Position numbers and translations under genes: made by a program | Assembly: GCA_900770215.1 (NCBI GenBank) | Contig: CAAGJW010000089.1 | Coordinates: 1 to 15,277 of the forward strand | DNA from: Bacteroidales bacterium | GTDB taxonomy: Bacteria > Bacteroidota > Bacteroidia > Bacteroidales > Muribaculaceae | Length of the DNA stretch: 15,277 nucleotides | Direction: 5' to 3' | The notes under the pieces: model-generated | Seen by the model: only the letters and a program-made list of their open reading frames with translations | What the model was told of the DNA's origin: nothing | Databases searched by the model: none | Shown: piece by piece, positions 6,053 to 13,786 of the stretch | Position numbering within the stretch: position 1 is the stretch's first letter | How the letters are laid out: each line of letters starts with the position of its first letter

Positions 6053-8312
6053 AAGTGTAGGATACCGACGGCATGATGGGGATGATGCTCACAGCCTTGA
6101 AGGCACGGTGCCAGTCACTGGCCGAGGTGAAGAGCACTCCGTTGTCGTCGTCTTTTTTAATGGTGATTGCATTTTGACGCCAATAGGCGTTGTAGAGCGA
6201 GAAATTCCACATCGACATGTGCCCGTTGCGACGCTTGTGCTTGAGCGTCATGCCCAGGTTGAGGCGGTGGAAAGCCGGCAGGCGGTAGTTGTTGCGCGAG
6301 GCGTAGTAGTCAACGCCAGTCTCCTCGACGAAGGGCGGTGTGGTGTGGGGGGCGTCGGGAAAGAGCGAGCCGTAGATGTCGTAGTTGTAGACCGAGAGGG
6401 TGATGCGGTTACCCGTCATGTAGGTCCACGAGGCCGAAAAATCTATTTTCTCGCTTCGATGATAGGTGAGTGTGAGGTCGATCTTGTGGCGGTTGTCAAA
6501 CTTGGCAGGGAAACGCCGGCCCTTGTTGAGTCGGTCAAACTTGCGGTAGTTCCACATCAAGCCGTAGCCCAGTGTGCCCTCCACCTTGCCCAGCCTGTGA
6601 AAGGCGCTCATGTCGAGGCCGTAGCACCACCCCCTGCCCAGAGTGGTTTTCTCGCGCCAGATCAGGGAGGTGTTGAACACCGACACTCCCTCACGATACT
6701 CCACAAGGTTCCACAATCGCTTGTACCACAGCTCTACCGAGGCCGATGTGCCATGAGCCATGTTGCAAAACACGCCGGCCGAGAGCTGGCGGCACTTGAG
6801 CGGCGGGGCTACGGCAATGGTGGGCAGCCACAAGTCGGTGGGCAGGTTCACATAGTTGGTCGACACCTGCTGCACTGCCTGGTGCATGACCGTGTAGCTG
6901 CACTTGAGGCTCACCTCGCGGGCCAGCATCACCCGGGCGGCAAGACGCGGCTCAAAGGCCAGGCGATGCCTCCCCTTCTGCACCATCCACTTGGTGACAC
7001 GGCCGCCCAGGTTGAGCTTCACCACGGGACCCAGATCGATGTTGTTGTCGGCATAGAGGCTCACCTCGCCCACATTCACAATCTCGTTGGCCCCTTGCTG
7101 GCCCTCGATGGGCTGGCTGCCTTGCCGGGCCTTGTGGGTGATGCGCTCGGGCATGAAGCGGTGATGAGTGCCCGTGAGGCCAGCCTCGAGCGTGTAGAAC
7201 GGCGCCACGGGCACATAGGCCATGAGCATGCCCATGAAGTCGGCCACGGTGTTGCGCGTGCCATATAAATTAAAAGCGTAGGTGCCGGCGTTGGCAAGGT
7301 CGCTCTGTGCCTCATGTCGCTGGTCGTAGTGCGAGCTGTAGCGCGTGAAGGCTCCGAGCGCTGTCAAGTGCAACGTGCCCAGCGTGAGGTGGGCATTGAG
7401 AGCCGTACCCACGTTGCCCCACGAGAGGCTGCTTGTCGACTGGTCGTAGTAGTGCAGCATGCCCTCGGTATTGTCGGGCACCAGCTTGCCGTCGACCCAC
7501 GTGTAGCCCAGGTTGGGCGCGTCGAAGTCTTTCTCTCCCAGCTTGAAGCGGTCGTGCCCGTAGTAGCCCACCAGCGACATGCGCAACGCTGCCGAGGCTT
7601 TCCAGTCGATGCGGGCATTGGCATCGGCAAAGGCATAGTAGCCTATCTTCTTCTCGCCGTCTTTTTTCTTGCTGGCGTTGATTATGGCCAGCACAGGAAT
7701 GGTGAAAAGGTCGATGAGCGACCGCCTCACTCCCACCACCACGGCAAGGCGGTCTTTGACGACGGGCGTGGTGAGGCACACGTTGCCCGTGAGCAAGCCC
7801 ACAGTGAAGCTGCCGGCAGTCTTCTCAAAGTCGGGCCGCTTCATCTTGATATCGACCACACTCGACACAAAGCCCCCATAGCGTGCAGGATAGGCAGCCT
7901 TGTAAAAGTCGATGTTGTCGACAGTGGCAGCATTGAAGGCCGAGAACACTCCGCCCAGGTGCCCCACGTGATAAAGGGGCAAACCCTGGTAGAGAAACAC
8001 ATTCTGGTCGCCCTCGCCACCGTGCACATAGAGGCCCGAAAAACCCTCCACGCCCTGCGACACACCTGGAAGCGTGTGTAAGGCCTTGACCACGTCGCCC
8101 TCGCCGAAGAGGCTGGGCAGGTGCAATATCGTCTCGCCCGAGAGGTTGACATGGCCCATGTCGGTGCTCTGCACGTTGCGGCCGGTCATGCCCGACACGA
8201 TCACCTCGGGCAGCTTCAGGCTGTCGACGTGCTGCTGGCCCCAGGCGCACACGGCAACAAGAAGCGTGCTGCCCCAAGTGAGCAGCACGCGCAATCGCGA
8301 TACTATCGTCAT
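6042..8312 (-). CDS. TonB-dependent outer-membrane receptor
   Basis: A 756-residue receptor that would import a ligand through the outer membrane using TonB energy. Residues 1-25 form a signal peptide ending near AWG-QQ. A TonB-box-like LPEVIVSG follows at 33-40, then the plug domain with LPSLFGEGDVVKAL, then GLYVHGGEGDQNVFLYQGLP and YPARYGGFVSSVVDI. The rest has the alternating aromatic pattern of a beta-barrel and ends in the C-terminal aromatic YTYEF used for barrel assembly. Unlike many Bacteroidetes receptors paired with DUF4249 proteins, there is no N-terminal carboxypeptidase-regulatory-like domain between signal peptide and plug. The ligand cannot be inferred. No SusD partner is present. 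It starts 17 bp after the small lipoprotein gene and overlaps the DUF4249 gene by 11 bp, so all three probably form one operon. Confidence 0.94.
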   Translation of the reverse strand: MTIVSRLRVLLTWGSTLLVAVCAWGQQHVDSLKLPEVIVSGMTGRNVQSTDMGHVNLSGETILHLPSLFGEGDVVKALHTLPGVSQGVEGFSGLYVHGGEGDQNVFLYQGLPLYHVGHLGGVFSAFNAATVDNIDFYKAAYPARYGGFVSSVVDIKMKRPDFEKTAGSFTVGLLTGNVCLTTPVVKDRLAVVVGVRRSLIDLFTIPVLAIINASKKKDGEKKIGYYAFADANARIDWKASAALRMSLVGYYGHDRFKLGEKDFDAPNLGYTWVDGKLVPDNTEGMLHYYDQSTSSLSWGNVGTALNAHLTLGTLHLTALGAFTRYSSHYDQRHEAQSDLANAGTYAFNLYGTRNTVADFMGMLMAYVPVAPFYTLEAGLTGTHHRFMPERITHKARQGSQPIEGQQGANEIVNVGEVSLYADNNIDLGPVVKLNLGGRVTKWMVQKGRHRLAFEPRLAARVMLAREVSLKCSYTVMHQAVQQVSTNYVNLPTDLWLPTIAVAPPLKCRQLSAGVFCNMAHGTSASVELWYKRLWNLVEYREGVSVFNTSLIWREKTTLGRGWCYGLDMSAFHRLGKVEGTLGYGLMWNYRKFDRLNKGRRFPAKFDNRHKIDLTLTYHRSEKIDFSASWTYMTGNRITLSVYNYDIYGSLFPDAPHTTPPFVEETGVDYYASRNNYRLPAFHRLNLGMTLKHKRRNGHMSMWNFSLYNAYWRQNAITIKKDDDNGVLFTSASDWHRAFKAVSIIPIMPSVSYTYEF

Positions 8313-8329
8313 GATATCGCTTTTCTTTT

Positions 8330-8776
8330 TTATTTCTGTGTGGTGAAATCGATCACGAGACCTTGCTTGCTGTAGTGGGCAAGCGGATCGCCTGTGAACA
8401 CGCCCTTATAGCTGTATTTCACACCATTGAGGGTGGTGTCGCCCGCAAAGCTCTGCAAGTCGTGCATCTCGGTCGACAAGGTGGTGGTGGCGCTGGCTGT
8501 GGGGAAGCCCGAAATCGTGACATCGGTGTCATAGATGAGGTGCTTCACGTCACCCTCCTGCTGGGTGCGCTTGAGCTGCGACTTCACGCTGGCCTGCTTC
8601 ACGCTGGCCACGGCCTGGCCGTCGAGCGTGACTGTGAGGCGGCTGCCGCTGTAGGTCCAGTCGCGCGTGCTGCCGCTATGTGCGGGCTCTTCATTGCCCT
8701 TGTTGTCGTCGTCACATGATGCCAGAGTAAAAAGGCTAACTGCCAGTAAAACTAACAAATACTTAAAATTTCTCAT
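8330..8776 (-). CDS. Small acidic-tailed lipoprotein, function unknown
   Basis: A 148-residue lipoprotein with signal peptide MRNFKYLLVLLAVSLFTLAS and lipidated Cys21. The residues after the cysteine, CDDDNKGNEE, are acidic. In Bacteroidetes this pattern is associated with export to the cell surface. The mature part is rich in Ser, Thr and Val with repeating beta-strand patterns, and may be a small beta-barrel or calycin-like domain, though I cannot assign a family with confidence. It is the first gene of the operon with the TonB receptor (17-bp gap) and DUF4249 protein, so a role in capturing the same ligand is a reasonable inference. A promoter-like box lies 46 bp upstream. Confidence 0.85.
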   Translation of the reverse strand: MRNFKYLLVLLAVSLFTLASCDDDNKGNEEPAHSGSTRDWTYSGSRLTVTLDGQAVASVKQASVKSQLKRTQQEGDVKHLIYDTDVTISGFPTASATTTLSTEMHDLQSFAGDTTLNGVKYSYKGVFTGDPLAHYSKQGLVIDFTTQK

Positions 8777-8821
8777 TGCTTCGATTGTTATTTATTTAAA
8801 CCTTAGTAGAATTGAGTGGTG

Positions 8822-8829
8822 CAAAAATA
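8822..8829 (-). promoter_or_regulatory. -7 box for the lipoprotein/TonB receptor operon
   Basis: The minus strand reads TATTTTTG, matching TAnnTTTG. No convincing TTTG is found 18-21 bases upstream, so the promoter is incomplete by consensus. Transcription start would be near 8816, about 40 nt before the ATG at 8776. The 8777-8882 gap is otherwise AT-rich with no strong terminator for rdgB. Confidence 0.4.
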
Positions 8830-8882
8830 CATCGAAGCGCTGCCATTCCGTTTTTTTTTAATTTATTTAACAATTTTAATAT

Positions 8883-9473
8883 TTATTCCTGGCTGGAAAG
8901 AAACTGCACCAGCCGTGCCACGGCACGGCCGCGGTGGCTCATTGCATTTTTCTCTTGCGGATGCATTTGGGCAAAGGTGAGCCCCCGGCCCTCGACGGGG
9001 GCAAAGATGCTGTCGTAGCCAAAGCCGCCTGTGCCGTGCCGCTCGGTGAGAATGTGTCCCTCGACCTTGCCCTCGAAGATGTGCAGCTCCTGGCCTTGCA
9101 GCAGCGCCACTGCCGTGCGAAACCTGGCTGTGCGCCGCTCGGGGGGCACGCCTTGAAGTCCTGCGAGCACCTTGTCGATATTGGCCTCGCTGTCGTGCCC
9201 AGGGCCGGCATAGCGGGCGCTGTACACCCCTGGCTCACCGCCCAGGGCATCGATCTCGAGGCCGGTGTCGTCGCTGAAGCAGTCGTAGCCGTAGTGCTCT
9301 TTCACATAGCGGGCCTTCATCTCGGCGTTGCCCTCGATGGTGGCGGCCGTCTCGGGAATGTCGTCGTGGCACCCTATCTGGGCCAGACTCAGGATGTTGA
9401 ACTTGTGGCCCACAATCTCACGCAACTCTTGCAGCTTGTGCTCGTTGTTGGTGGCAAATACGATCTCTCTCAT
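8883..9473 (-). CDS. rdgB: Non-canonical purine NTP pyrophosphatase (RdgB/HAM1 family)
   Basis: A 196-residue cytosolic nucleotidase that hydrolyses dITP, ITP and XTP to the monophosphate plus pyrophosphate, keeping deaminated purines out of DNA and RNA. Family motifs are complete: the N-terminal nucleotide loop ATNNEHKLQE (7-16), the metal/catalytic segment SDDTGLEIDAL (67-77, Asp68/Asp69), PGVYSARYAG (81-90), the base-recognition GGFGYDSIF (149-157) and the C-terminal SHRGRA (179-184). Length is normal for the family. It lies downstream of leuS, separated from it by a long-hairpin terminator, and no clear promoter of its own is visible in the 114-bp gap. Some read-through from leuS is therefore possible. 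Confidence 0.96.
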   Translation of the reverse strand: MREIVFATNNEHKLQELREIVGHKFNILSLAQIGCHDDIPETAATIEGNAEMKARYVKEHYGYDCFSDDTGLEIDALGGEPGVYSARYAGPGHDSEANIDKVLAGLQGVPPERRTARFRTAVALLQGQELHIFEGKVEGHILTERHGTGGFGYDSIFAPVEGRGLTFAQMHPQEKNAMSHRGRAVARLVQFLSSQE

Positions 9474-9502
9474 CGCTGTTTTATCCTTTCTTTATATAAA
9501 AT

Positions 9503-9559
9503 GAAGAACACTGAAGAGAATGCCTGCTCTGCTTGAGCACCGCCGCTCCAGTGTTCTTC
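9503..9559 (-). terminator. Long-stem hairpin after leuS
   Basis: GAAGAACACTG (9503-9513) and its perfect complement (9549-9559) form an 11-bp stem. The enclosed bases contain a second small hairpin (GAGC, 6-base loop, GCTC at 9535-9548). On the minus strand the stem is followed by ATTTTATATAAAG, a modest T-rich tail. It begins about 28 bp past the leuS stop. A transcription terminator or an mRNA 3'-end stabiliser is the likely role. Confidence 0.65.
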
Positions 9560-9587
9560 TATATTTAATTTATGACCGAAATTGGTG

Positions 9588-12362
9588 TCATATCACCACG
9601 TTCACAATCTTGCCGGGCACCACAATCACCTTTTTGGGCGTCTTGCCGGCCACCCACTTCTCGGCCCCTGGGTTGGCCAGGGCGATGCGCTGCACCTCGT
9701 CCTTGCCAGTGCCCACAGGCACCTCGATGTTGTAGCGCGGCTTGCCGTTGAAGAGCACGGTATACTTCACCTGGCTCTCCTTGAGGTACTCCTCGTTCCA
9801 CTTGGGCCAACGGGCGTCGCACACGCTGCCCTCGTGACCCAGCACGTGCCACAGCTCCTCGCCCATGTGGGGGGCAAAGGGCGCAAGCACCACCACCAGG
9901 TCGTCGTAGATGGCCTTGCTGCGGCACTTCATGGTGTAGAGCTCGTTGACGCATATCATGAAGGCGGCCACGCTGGTGTTGTAGCTCAGCACCTCGATGT
10001 CGGCCGTCACCTTCTTGATGAGCTTGTGCAACGACTTCAGGGCCTGGGCGCTGGGCTTCTCGCTGGTGAGACGCAGCTTGTCGCCGTCGAACACGAGGTT
10101 CCACAGCTTCTTCAAGAAACGGTTCACGCCGTCGACGCCGTTGGTGTCCCAGGGCTTGCTGGCCTCGACCGGACCCAGAAACATCTCGTAGAGGCGCAGC
10201 GTGTCGGCGCCGTAGCGGTCGACAATGTCGTCGGGGTTGACCACGTTGAACATCGACTTCGACATCTTCTCGATGGCCCACCCGCACAGGTAGCGGCCGT
10301 TCTCGAGGATGAACTGGGCATCGGCAAACTCGGGCCGCCAGGCCTTGAACTTGTCGAGGTCGAGCACGTCGTTGCTCACGATGTTTACATCGACATGGAT
10401 GGGGGTCACGTCGTACTGGTCCTTGAGGTTGTAGCTCACAAAGGTGTTGGTGTCCTTGATGCGGTACACAAAGTTGGACCGGCCCTGTATCATGCCCTGG
10501 TTGAAGAGCTTCTTGAAGGGCTCGGGCTCGCACACATAGCCGTAGTCGTAGAGAAACTTGTTCCAGAAGCGGCTGTAGATGAGGTGGCCGGTGGCGTGCT
10601 CGGTGCCGCCCACATAGAGGTCGACCTGGCGCCAGTACTCGTCGGCCCGCTTGCCCACCAGGGCCTGGTCGTTGTGGGGGTCCATGTAGCGCAGGTAGTA
10701 GGCACTCGAGCCGGCAAAGCCCGGCATGGTATTGAGCTCGAGCGGACGGCCGTTGCTGGCCACCCAGTGCTTGGCGCGGCCCAGCGGGGGCTCGCCGTCC
10801 TCGGTGGGCAGGAACTTGTCGACCTCGGGCAGCTGCAGCGGCAGCTCGCTCTCGTCGAGGGGTTGCGGCTGGCCGTCTTCGTCATAGTAGATGGGGAATG
10901 GCTCGCCCCAGTAGCGCTGGCGGCTGAAGATGGCATCGCGCAGGCGGTAGTTCACCTTCACGTGCCCTATGCCGGCCTGGGCTATGTATTGCTTGGTCTT
11001 GGCAATGGCCTCTTTCACCTGCAGGCCGTTGAGCTGCAAGCGCTCGTTGCTCGAGTTGATCATGATGCCCTCCTTGGCGTCGAAGCTCTCCTTGCTCACG
11101 TCGGCCCCCTCGATGAGCGGGATGACGGGCAGGTCAAACTTGCGGGCAAAGGCATAGTCGCGGCTGTCGTGGGCCGGCACTGCCATGATGGCGCCGGTGC
11201 CGTAGCCTGCCAGCACATAGTCGCTGATGTAGATGGGGATGTTTTTGCCCGTAACGGGATTGACGGCATAGGAGCCGCTGAACACGCCGCTCACCTTCTT
11301 GTCGATCAAGCGCTCGCGCTCGGTCTTGTGCTTCACCTCGTCGATATAGGCATCCACGGCCTGGCGCTGCCCGGGGGTGGTGACCTGGTCCACATACTCG
11401 CTCTCGGGGGCCAGCACCATGAAGGTGACACCAAATATCGTGTCGGCACGCGTGGTGAAGATGGTCATCTCCACGTCGCTGCCAGCCACCAAAAATTTCA
11501 TCTCGGCGCCCTCGCTGTAGCCTATCCAGTTGCGCTGGGTCTCCTTGATCGAGTCGCTCCAGTCGAGCGTGTCGAGGTCGCGCAGCAGGCGGCCGGCATA
11601 GGCCGACACGCGCAGGCACCACTGGTTCATCACCTTCTGCACCACGGGGTAGCCGCCACGCAGCGACACGCCCTCGCTCACCTCGTCGTTGGCCAGCACG
11701 GTGCCCAGCTGCGGGCACCAGTTCACCATGGTCTTGCCGCGGTAGGCGATGCGGTAGTTCATGAGTAGTTCCTCTTTCTTCACCTTGGTGAAGCCATGCC
11801 ACTGCTGGGCAGTGAAGTGCAGGTTGTCGTCGCTTGTGGCCGCGTTGCAGCCCTCGCTGCCGTGCTGCTCAAAGTGGGCCACCAGCTCCTCGATGGGGCG
11901 GGCCTTGTCGAGAGCGGTATTGTAGTAGCTGCCAAACATCTTGAGGAAGGCCCACTGCGTCCACTTGTAGTACTTGGGGTCGCAGGTGCGCACCTCGCGG
12001 CTCCAGTCGAAGCTGAAGCCTATCTTGTCGAGCTGCTCGCGGTAGCGGTTGATGTTTTTCACCGTGGTCACCTCGGGGTGCTGGCCCGTCTGTATGGCAT
12101 ATTGCTCGGCGGGCAGCCCGTAGGCATCATAGCCCATGGGGTGAAGCACGTTGTAGCCCTGCAGGCGCTTGTAGCGGGCATAGATGTCGCTGGCTATGTA
12201 GCCCAGCGGGTGGCCCACATGCAAGCCGGCCCCGCTAGGGTAGGGAAACATGTCGAGTACGTAGTATTTGGGTTTGCTCTCGTCGATGTCCACTTGATAG
12301 GTGTGGTGGTCGCGCCAGTATTGCTGCCACTTCTGTTCGATTGCGTGAAAATTGTAGTCCAT
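9588..12362 (-). CDS. leuS: Leucyl-tRNA synthetase
   Basis: A 924-residue class I aminoacyl-tRNA synthetase that charges tRNA-Leu with leucine in the cytosol. The HIGH-type motif is HVGH (48-51) within PSGAGLHVGHPLGY. The KMSKS motif is exact at 699-703 (EKMSKSMFNVVNPDD). The CP1 editing domain shows TTRADTIFGVTF and the GTGAIMAVPAHDSRD segment, so proofreading of mischarged tRNA appears intact. The protein is somewhat longer than the roughly 860 residues of E. coli LeuRS, as expected for Bacteroidales. The start MDYNFHAIEQKWQ is the normal family N-terminus. It is followed by a hairpin terminator and preceded by a 611-bp gene-free stretch. I see no T-box or leucine-rich leader peptide upstream. 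Confidence 0.98.
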   Translation of the reverse strand: MDYNFHAIEQKWQQYWRDHHTYQVDIDESKPKYYVLDMFPYPSGAGLHVGHPLGYIASDIYARYKRLQGYNVLHPMGYDAYGLPAEQYAIQTGQHPEVTTVKNINRYREQLDKIGFSFDWSREVRTCDPKYYKWTQWAFLKMFGSYYNTALDKARPIEELVAHFEQHGSEGCNAATSDDNLHFTAQQWHGFTKVKKEELLMNYRIAYRGKTMVNWCPQLGTVLANDEVSEGVSLRGGYPVVQKVMNQWCLRVSAYAGRLLRDLDTLDWSDSIKETQRNWIGYSEGAEMKFLVAGSDVEMTIFTTRADTIFGVTFMVLAPESEYVDQVTTPGQRQAVDAYIDEVKHKTERERLIDKKVSGVFSGSYAVNPVTGKNIPIYISDYVLAGYGTGAIMAVPAHDSRDYAFARKFDLPVIPLIEGADVSKESFDAKEGIMINSSNERLQLNGLQVKEAIAKTKQYIAQAGIGHVKVNYRLRDAIFSRQRYWGEPFPIYYDEDGQPQPLDESELPLQLPEVDKFLPTEDGEPPLGRAKHWVASNGRPLELNTMPGFAGSSAYYLRYMDPHNDQALVGKRADEYWRQVDLYVGGTEHATGHLIYSRFWNKFLYDYGYVCEPEPFKKLFNQGMIQGRSNFVYRIKDTNTFVSYNLKDQYDVTPIHVDVNIVSNDVLDLDKFKAWRPEFADAQFILENGRYLCGWAIEKMSKSMFNVVNPDDIVDRYGADTLRLYEMFLGPVEASKPWDTNGVDGVNRFLKKLWNLVFDGDKLRLTSEKPSAQALKSLHKLIKKVTADIEVLSYNTSVAAFMICVNELYTMKCRSKAIYDDLVVVLAPFAPHMGEELWHVLGHEGSVCDARWPKWNEEYLKESQVKYTVLFNGKPRYNIEVPVGTGKDEVQRIALANPGAEKWVAGKTPKKVIVVPGKIVNVVI

Positions 12363-12973
12363 ATCTCTTTTTTATCTCTTTAGTTTCTTTCTACATGCCT
12401 GCAGCATCCCTGCACTTGCCAGGGTTGTCAACAATCATCAATTATAATTTTATTTATTTTTTATTGAAAGAATTCAATCTCATGCTGCTGTATATGGCCT
12501 GTTGATAACGGTGATAACTTTTGGGCCGTTTTCTTGCTTTTCAAGTTGTTTTACTCCAGAAATAGATTGTAAACAAGCTATGCACAAGCTTTGTTGCTGA
12601 TTTCTACTGAGTTCTGTACCTTGTCAACAGGCTGTTAACAACGTGCAAATTTAATAAATTATTGGCTTATGACCTATTAAAAACTGATGAAAACCATGTT
12701 GATTGCGGGTTTTTAAATAAATGCTAACTTTTTTGGATTTGGAGCGGCGATTGATTAAACCGCGGCGATTTCCCAAAGTCAAGTTTTTGGGCTGGAAATT
12801 GTGTAAAACTTTTCACCCGCTTCTCTACAAGTTATTCACAAGTTGTGGATAAATGTTGTTGATAAGCGATAAGTGGCCATGTGTGAGCATGTTGTGGGTT
12901 GTTGAAAAAGCAAAGAGAGCGTGCGGCTGGCACGTTCTCCCTCACTCGTTGTTTCTATTATATATGATAGCTT
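12363..12973. other. Gene-free AT-rich stretch with DnaA-box-like cluster: candidate oriC
   Basis: No gene fits this 611-bp stretch. It contains one perfect DnaA box (12844-12852, TTATCCACA on the minus strand) next to TTATTCACA (12832-12840). Near matches include TTATCAACA on the minus strand at 12857-12865 and 12500-12508, CTATGCACA at 12578-12586, TTGTCAACA at 12425-12433 and 12621-12629, and TTGTTAACA on the minus strand at 12633-12641. Very AT-rich runs at 12441-12478 and 12649-12663 could serve as unwinding elements. A GC-rich 9-mer, GCGGCGATT, is repeated at 12744 and 12762. The recF and dciA neighbourhood agrees with an origin. Against it, genes on both sides share one strand and dnaA is not in view. 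The leuS promoter must also lie here, but I cannot place it. Confidence 0.45.
12906..12939 (-). terminator. Intrinsic terminator after the thioesterase gene
   Basis: The minus-strand transcript forms GAGAACGTGC, a CAGCC loop, then GCACGCTCTC, with a single A-C mismatch in a 10-bp stem, followed by TTTGCTTTTT. The hairpin starts 35 bp past the thioesterase stop codon. It closes the recF-dciA-thioesterase cluster and isolates the candidate origin from transcription from that side. Confidence 0.85.
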
Positions 12974-13441
12974 TTACAGGTCGCGGCCCTCGTAGTCGCG
13001 TATGGCCTGGCGCCAGTATTGGGGTATGGTGGCGGGCTGCTGTGTCTTGGGGTCGAGATAGACCATCACGGTCGAGCACACGCACTTGATCTGGTGGTCG
13101 TCGGTATTCACAAGGCGGTGCACCAGGGTGAGGCTTTTGTCGCCCAGGCGGGTGGTTTGGGTCTCGACGGCCACGTTTTCAAAGTAGCGTGTGGGCGAGT
13201 AGAAGTCGATGTTCATGTTGGCAATGACCACGGTCACGTCTTCCCAGTTCATGTTGTTGCCGCGCACTTTCTTGAAGTAGTCCATCTTGGCCGTGTCGAA
13301 GAAGTTGAAATAGATCGAGTTGTTGATGTGTCCCTGCATGTCGTAGTCGGTGTAGCGTATCTGCACGGGCGTCGTGCACAGGAAGGGGGTGTTGACCACG
13401 ATGCGGTTTTTATTTTTTTTGCTGTTGCTTTTTTCTTCCAT
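12974..13441 (-). CDS. Hot-dog-fold acyl-CoA thioesterase (4HBT/YbgC family)
   Basis: A 155-residue hot-dog-fold protein expected to hydrolyse acyl-CoA or a related thioester in the cytosol. The 4HBT signature is clear: IRYTDYDMQGHINNSIYFNFFDTAKMDYF, running from about residue 28, with Asp32/Asp34 and GHINN (37-41). The central helix follows directly. The first 15 residues are a Lys/Asn-rich extension not needed for the fold. Family members act on substrates from hydroxybenzoyl-CoA to short- and medium-chain acyl-CoA, and the sequence does not choose among them. It lies 54 bp after dciA and is followed by a strong terminator, so it is probably the last gene of the recF cluster. A functional link to replication is not implied. 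Confidence 0.92.
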   Translation of the reverse strand: MEEKSNSKKNKNRIVVNTPFLCTTPVQIRYTDYDMQGHINNSIYFNFFDTAKMDYFKKVRGNNMNWEDVTVVIANMNIDFYSPTRYFENVAVETQTTRLGDKSLTLVHRLVNTDDHQIKCVCSTVMVYLDPKTQQPATIPQYWRQAIRDYEGRDL

Positions 13442-13495
13442 GACCTTGTAGATTTTTATAGTTATAGATAATTGAAATCGATGGGTGTGCTTGCG

Positions 13496-13786
13496 CTACT
13501 TGAAGACGATGTCGGTGATGACCTGGCCGCCCAGGAAGTCGTTGAGCTGCTTGATGAGGGCCGTGCGCGACATCATGAGCTGCTGGCGCAGCGGGGCGCT
13601 GGAGATGACCACGGTCATGACGCCCTTTTTCACCGTGCGGCTCACGGTGTACTTGTTGATGCCGGGGCCCACCACATCGGGCCACAGCGCGATGGCCCGG
13701 TGCTCGTCGAGGCGGGTGCTGAGCCGCTCCTGCCGCAGCACCTCGTTGATGATCTCGCCCACGCTCTTGGCCTCGACGCGTTTCAT
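13496..13786 (-). CDS. dciA: DUF721/DciA-like protein (replicative helicase loader family)
   Basis: A 96-residue protein beginning MKRVEAKSVGEIINEVLRQE, with the DUF721 landmarks ALWPDVVGPGINKYT (33-47) and a basic C-terminal half (VKKGVMTVVISSAPLRQQL). DUF721 proteins include DciA, the ancestral loader of the DnaB helicase in bacteria lacking DnaC. Here only the compact KH-like domain is present. The open frame extends further upstream (to 14350), but that part overlaps recF in another frame and is not real. The ATG at 13786 is set by the ATGA overlap with the recF stop codon, which implies translational coupling. Pairing of recF and DUF721 is common near bacterial origins. Family assignment is good; the loader function is inferred. 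Confidence 0.88.
   Translation of the reverse strand: MKRVEAKSVGEIINEVLRQERLSTRLDEHRAIALWPDVVGPGINKYTVSRTVKKGVMTVVISSAPLRQQLMMSRTALIKQLNDFLGGQVITDIVFK

Noticed and set aside
9582..11768. A 728-codon open frame on the plus strand opposite leuS
   Set aside because: It is an antisense shadow of a GC-rich coding gene. Its composition (His, Val, Leu, Gly, Ala runs) follows from the complementary codons, and it has no recognisable domain.
12363..12480. Leucine leader peptide or T-box upstream of leuS
   Set aside because: The only short open frames near leuS encode few or no leucines, and there is no T-box-like specifier or antiterminator hairpin.
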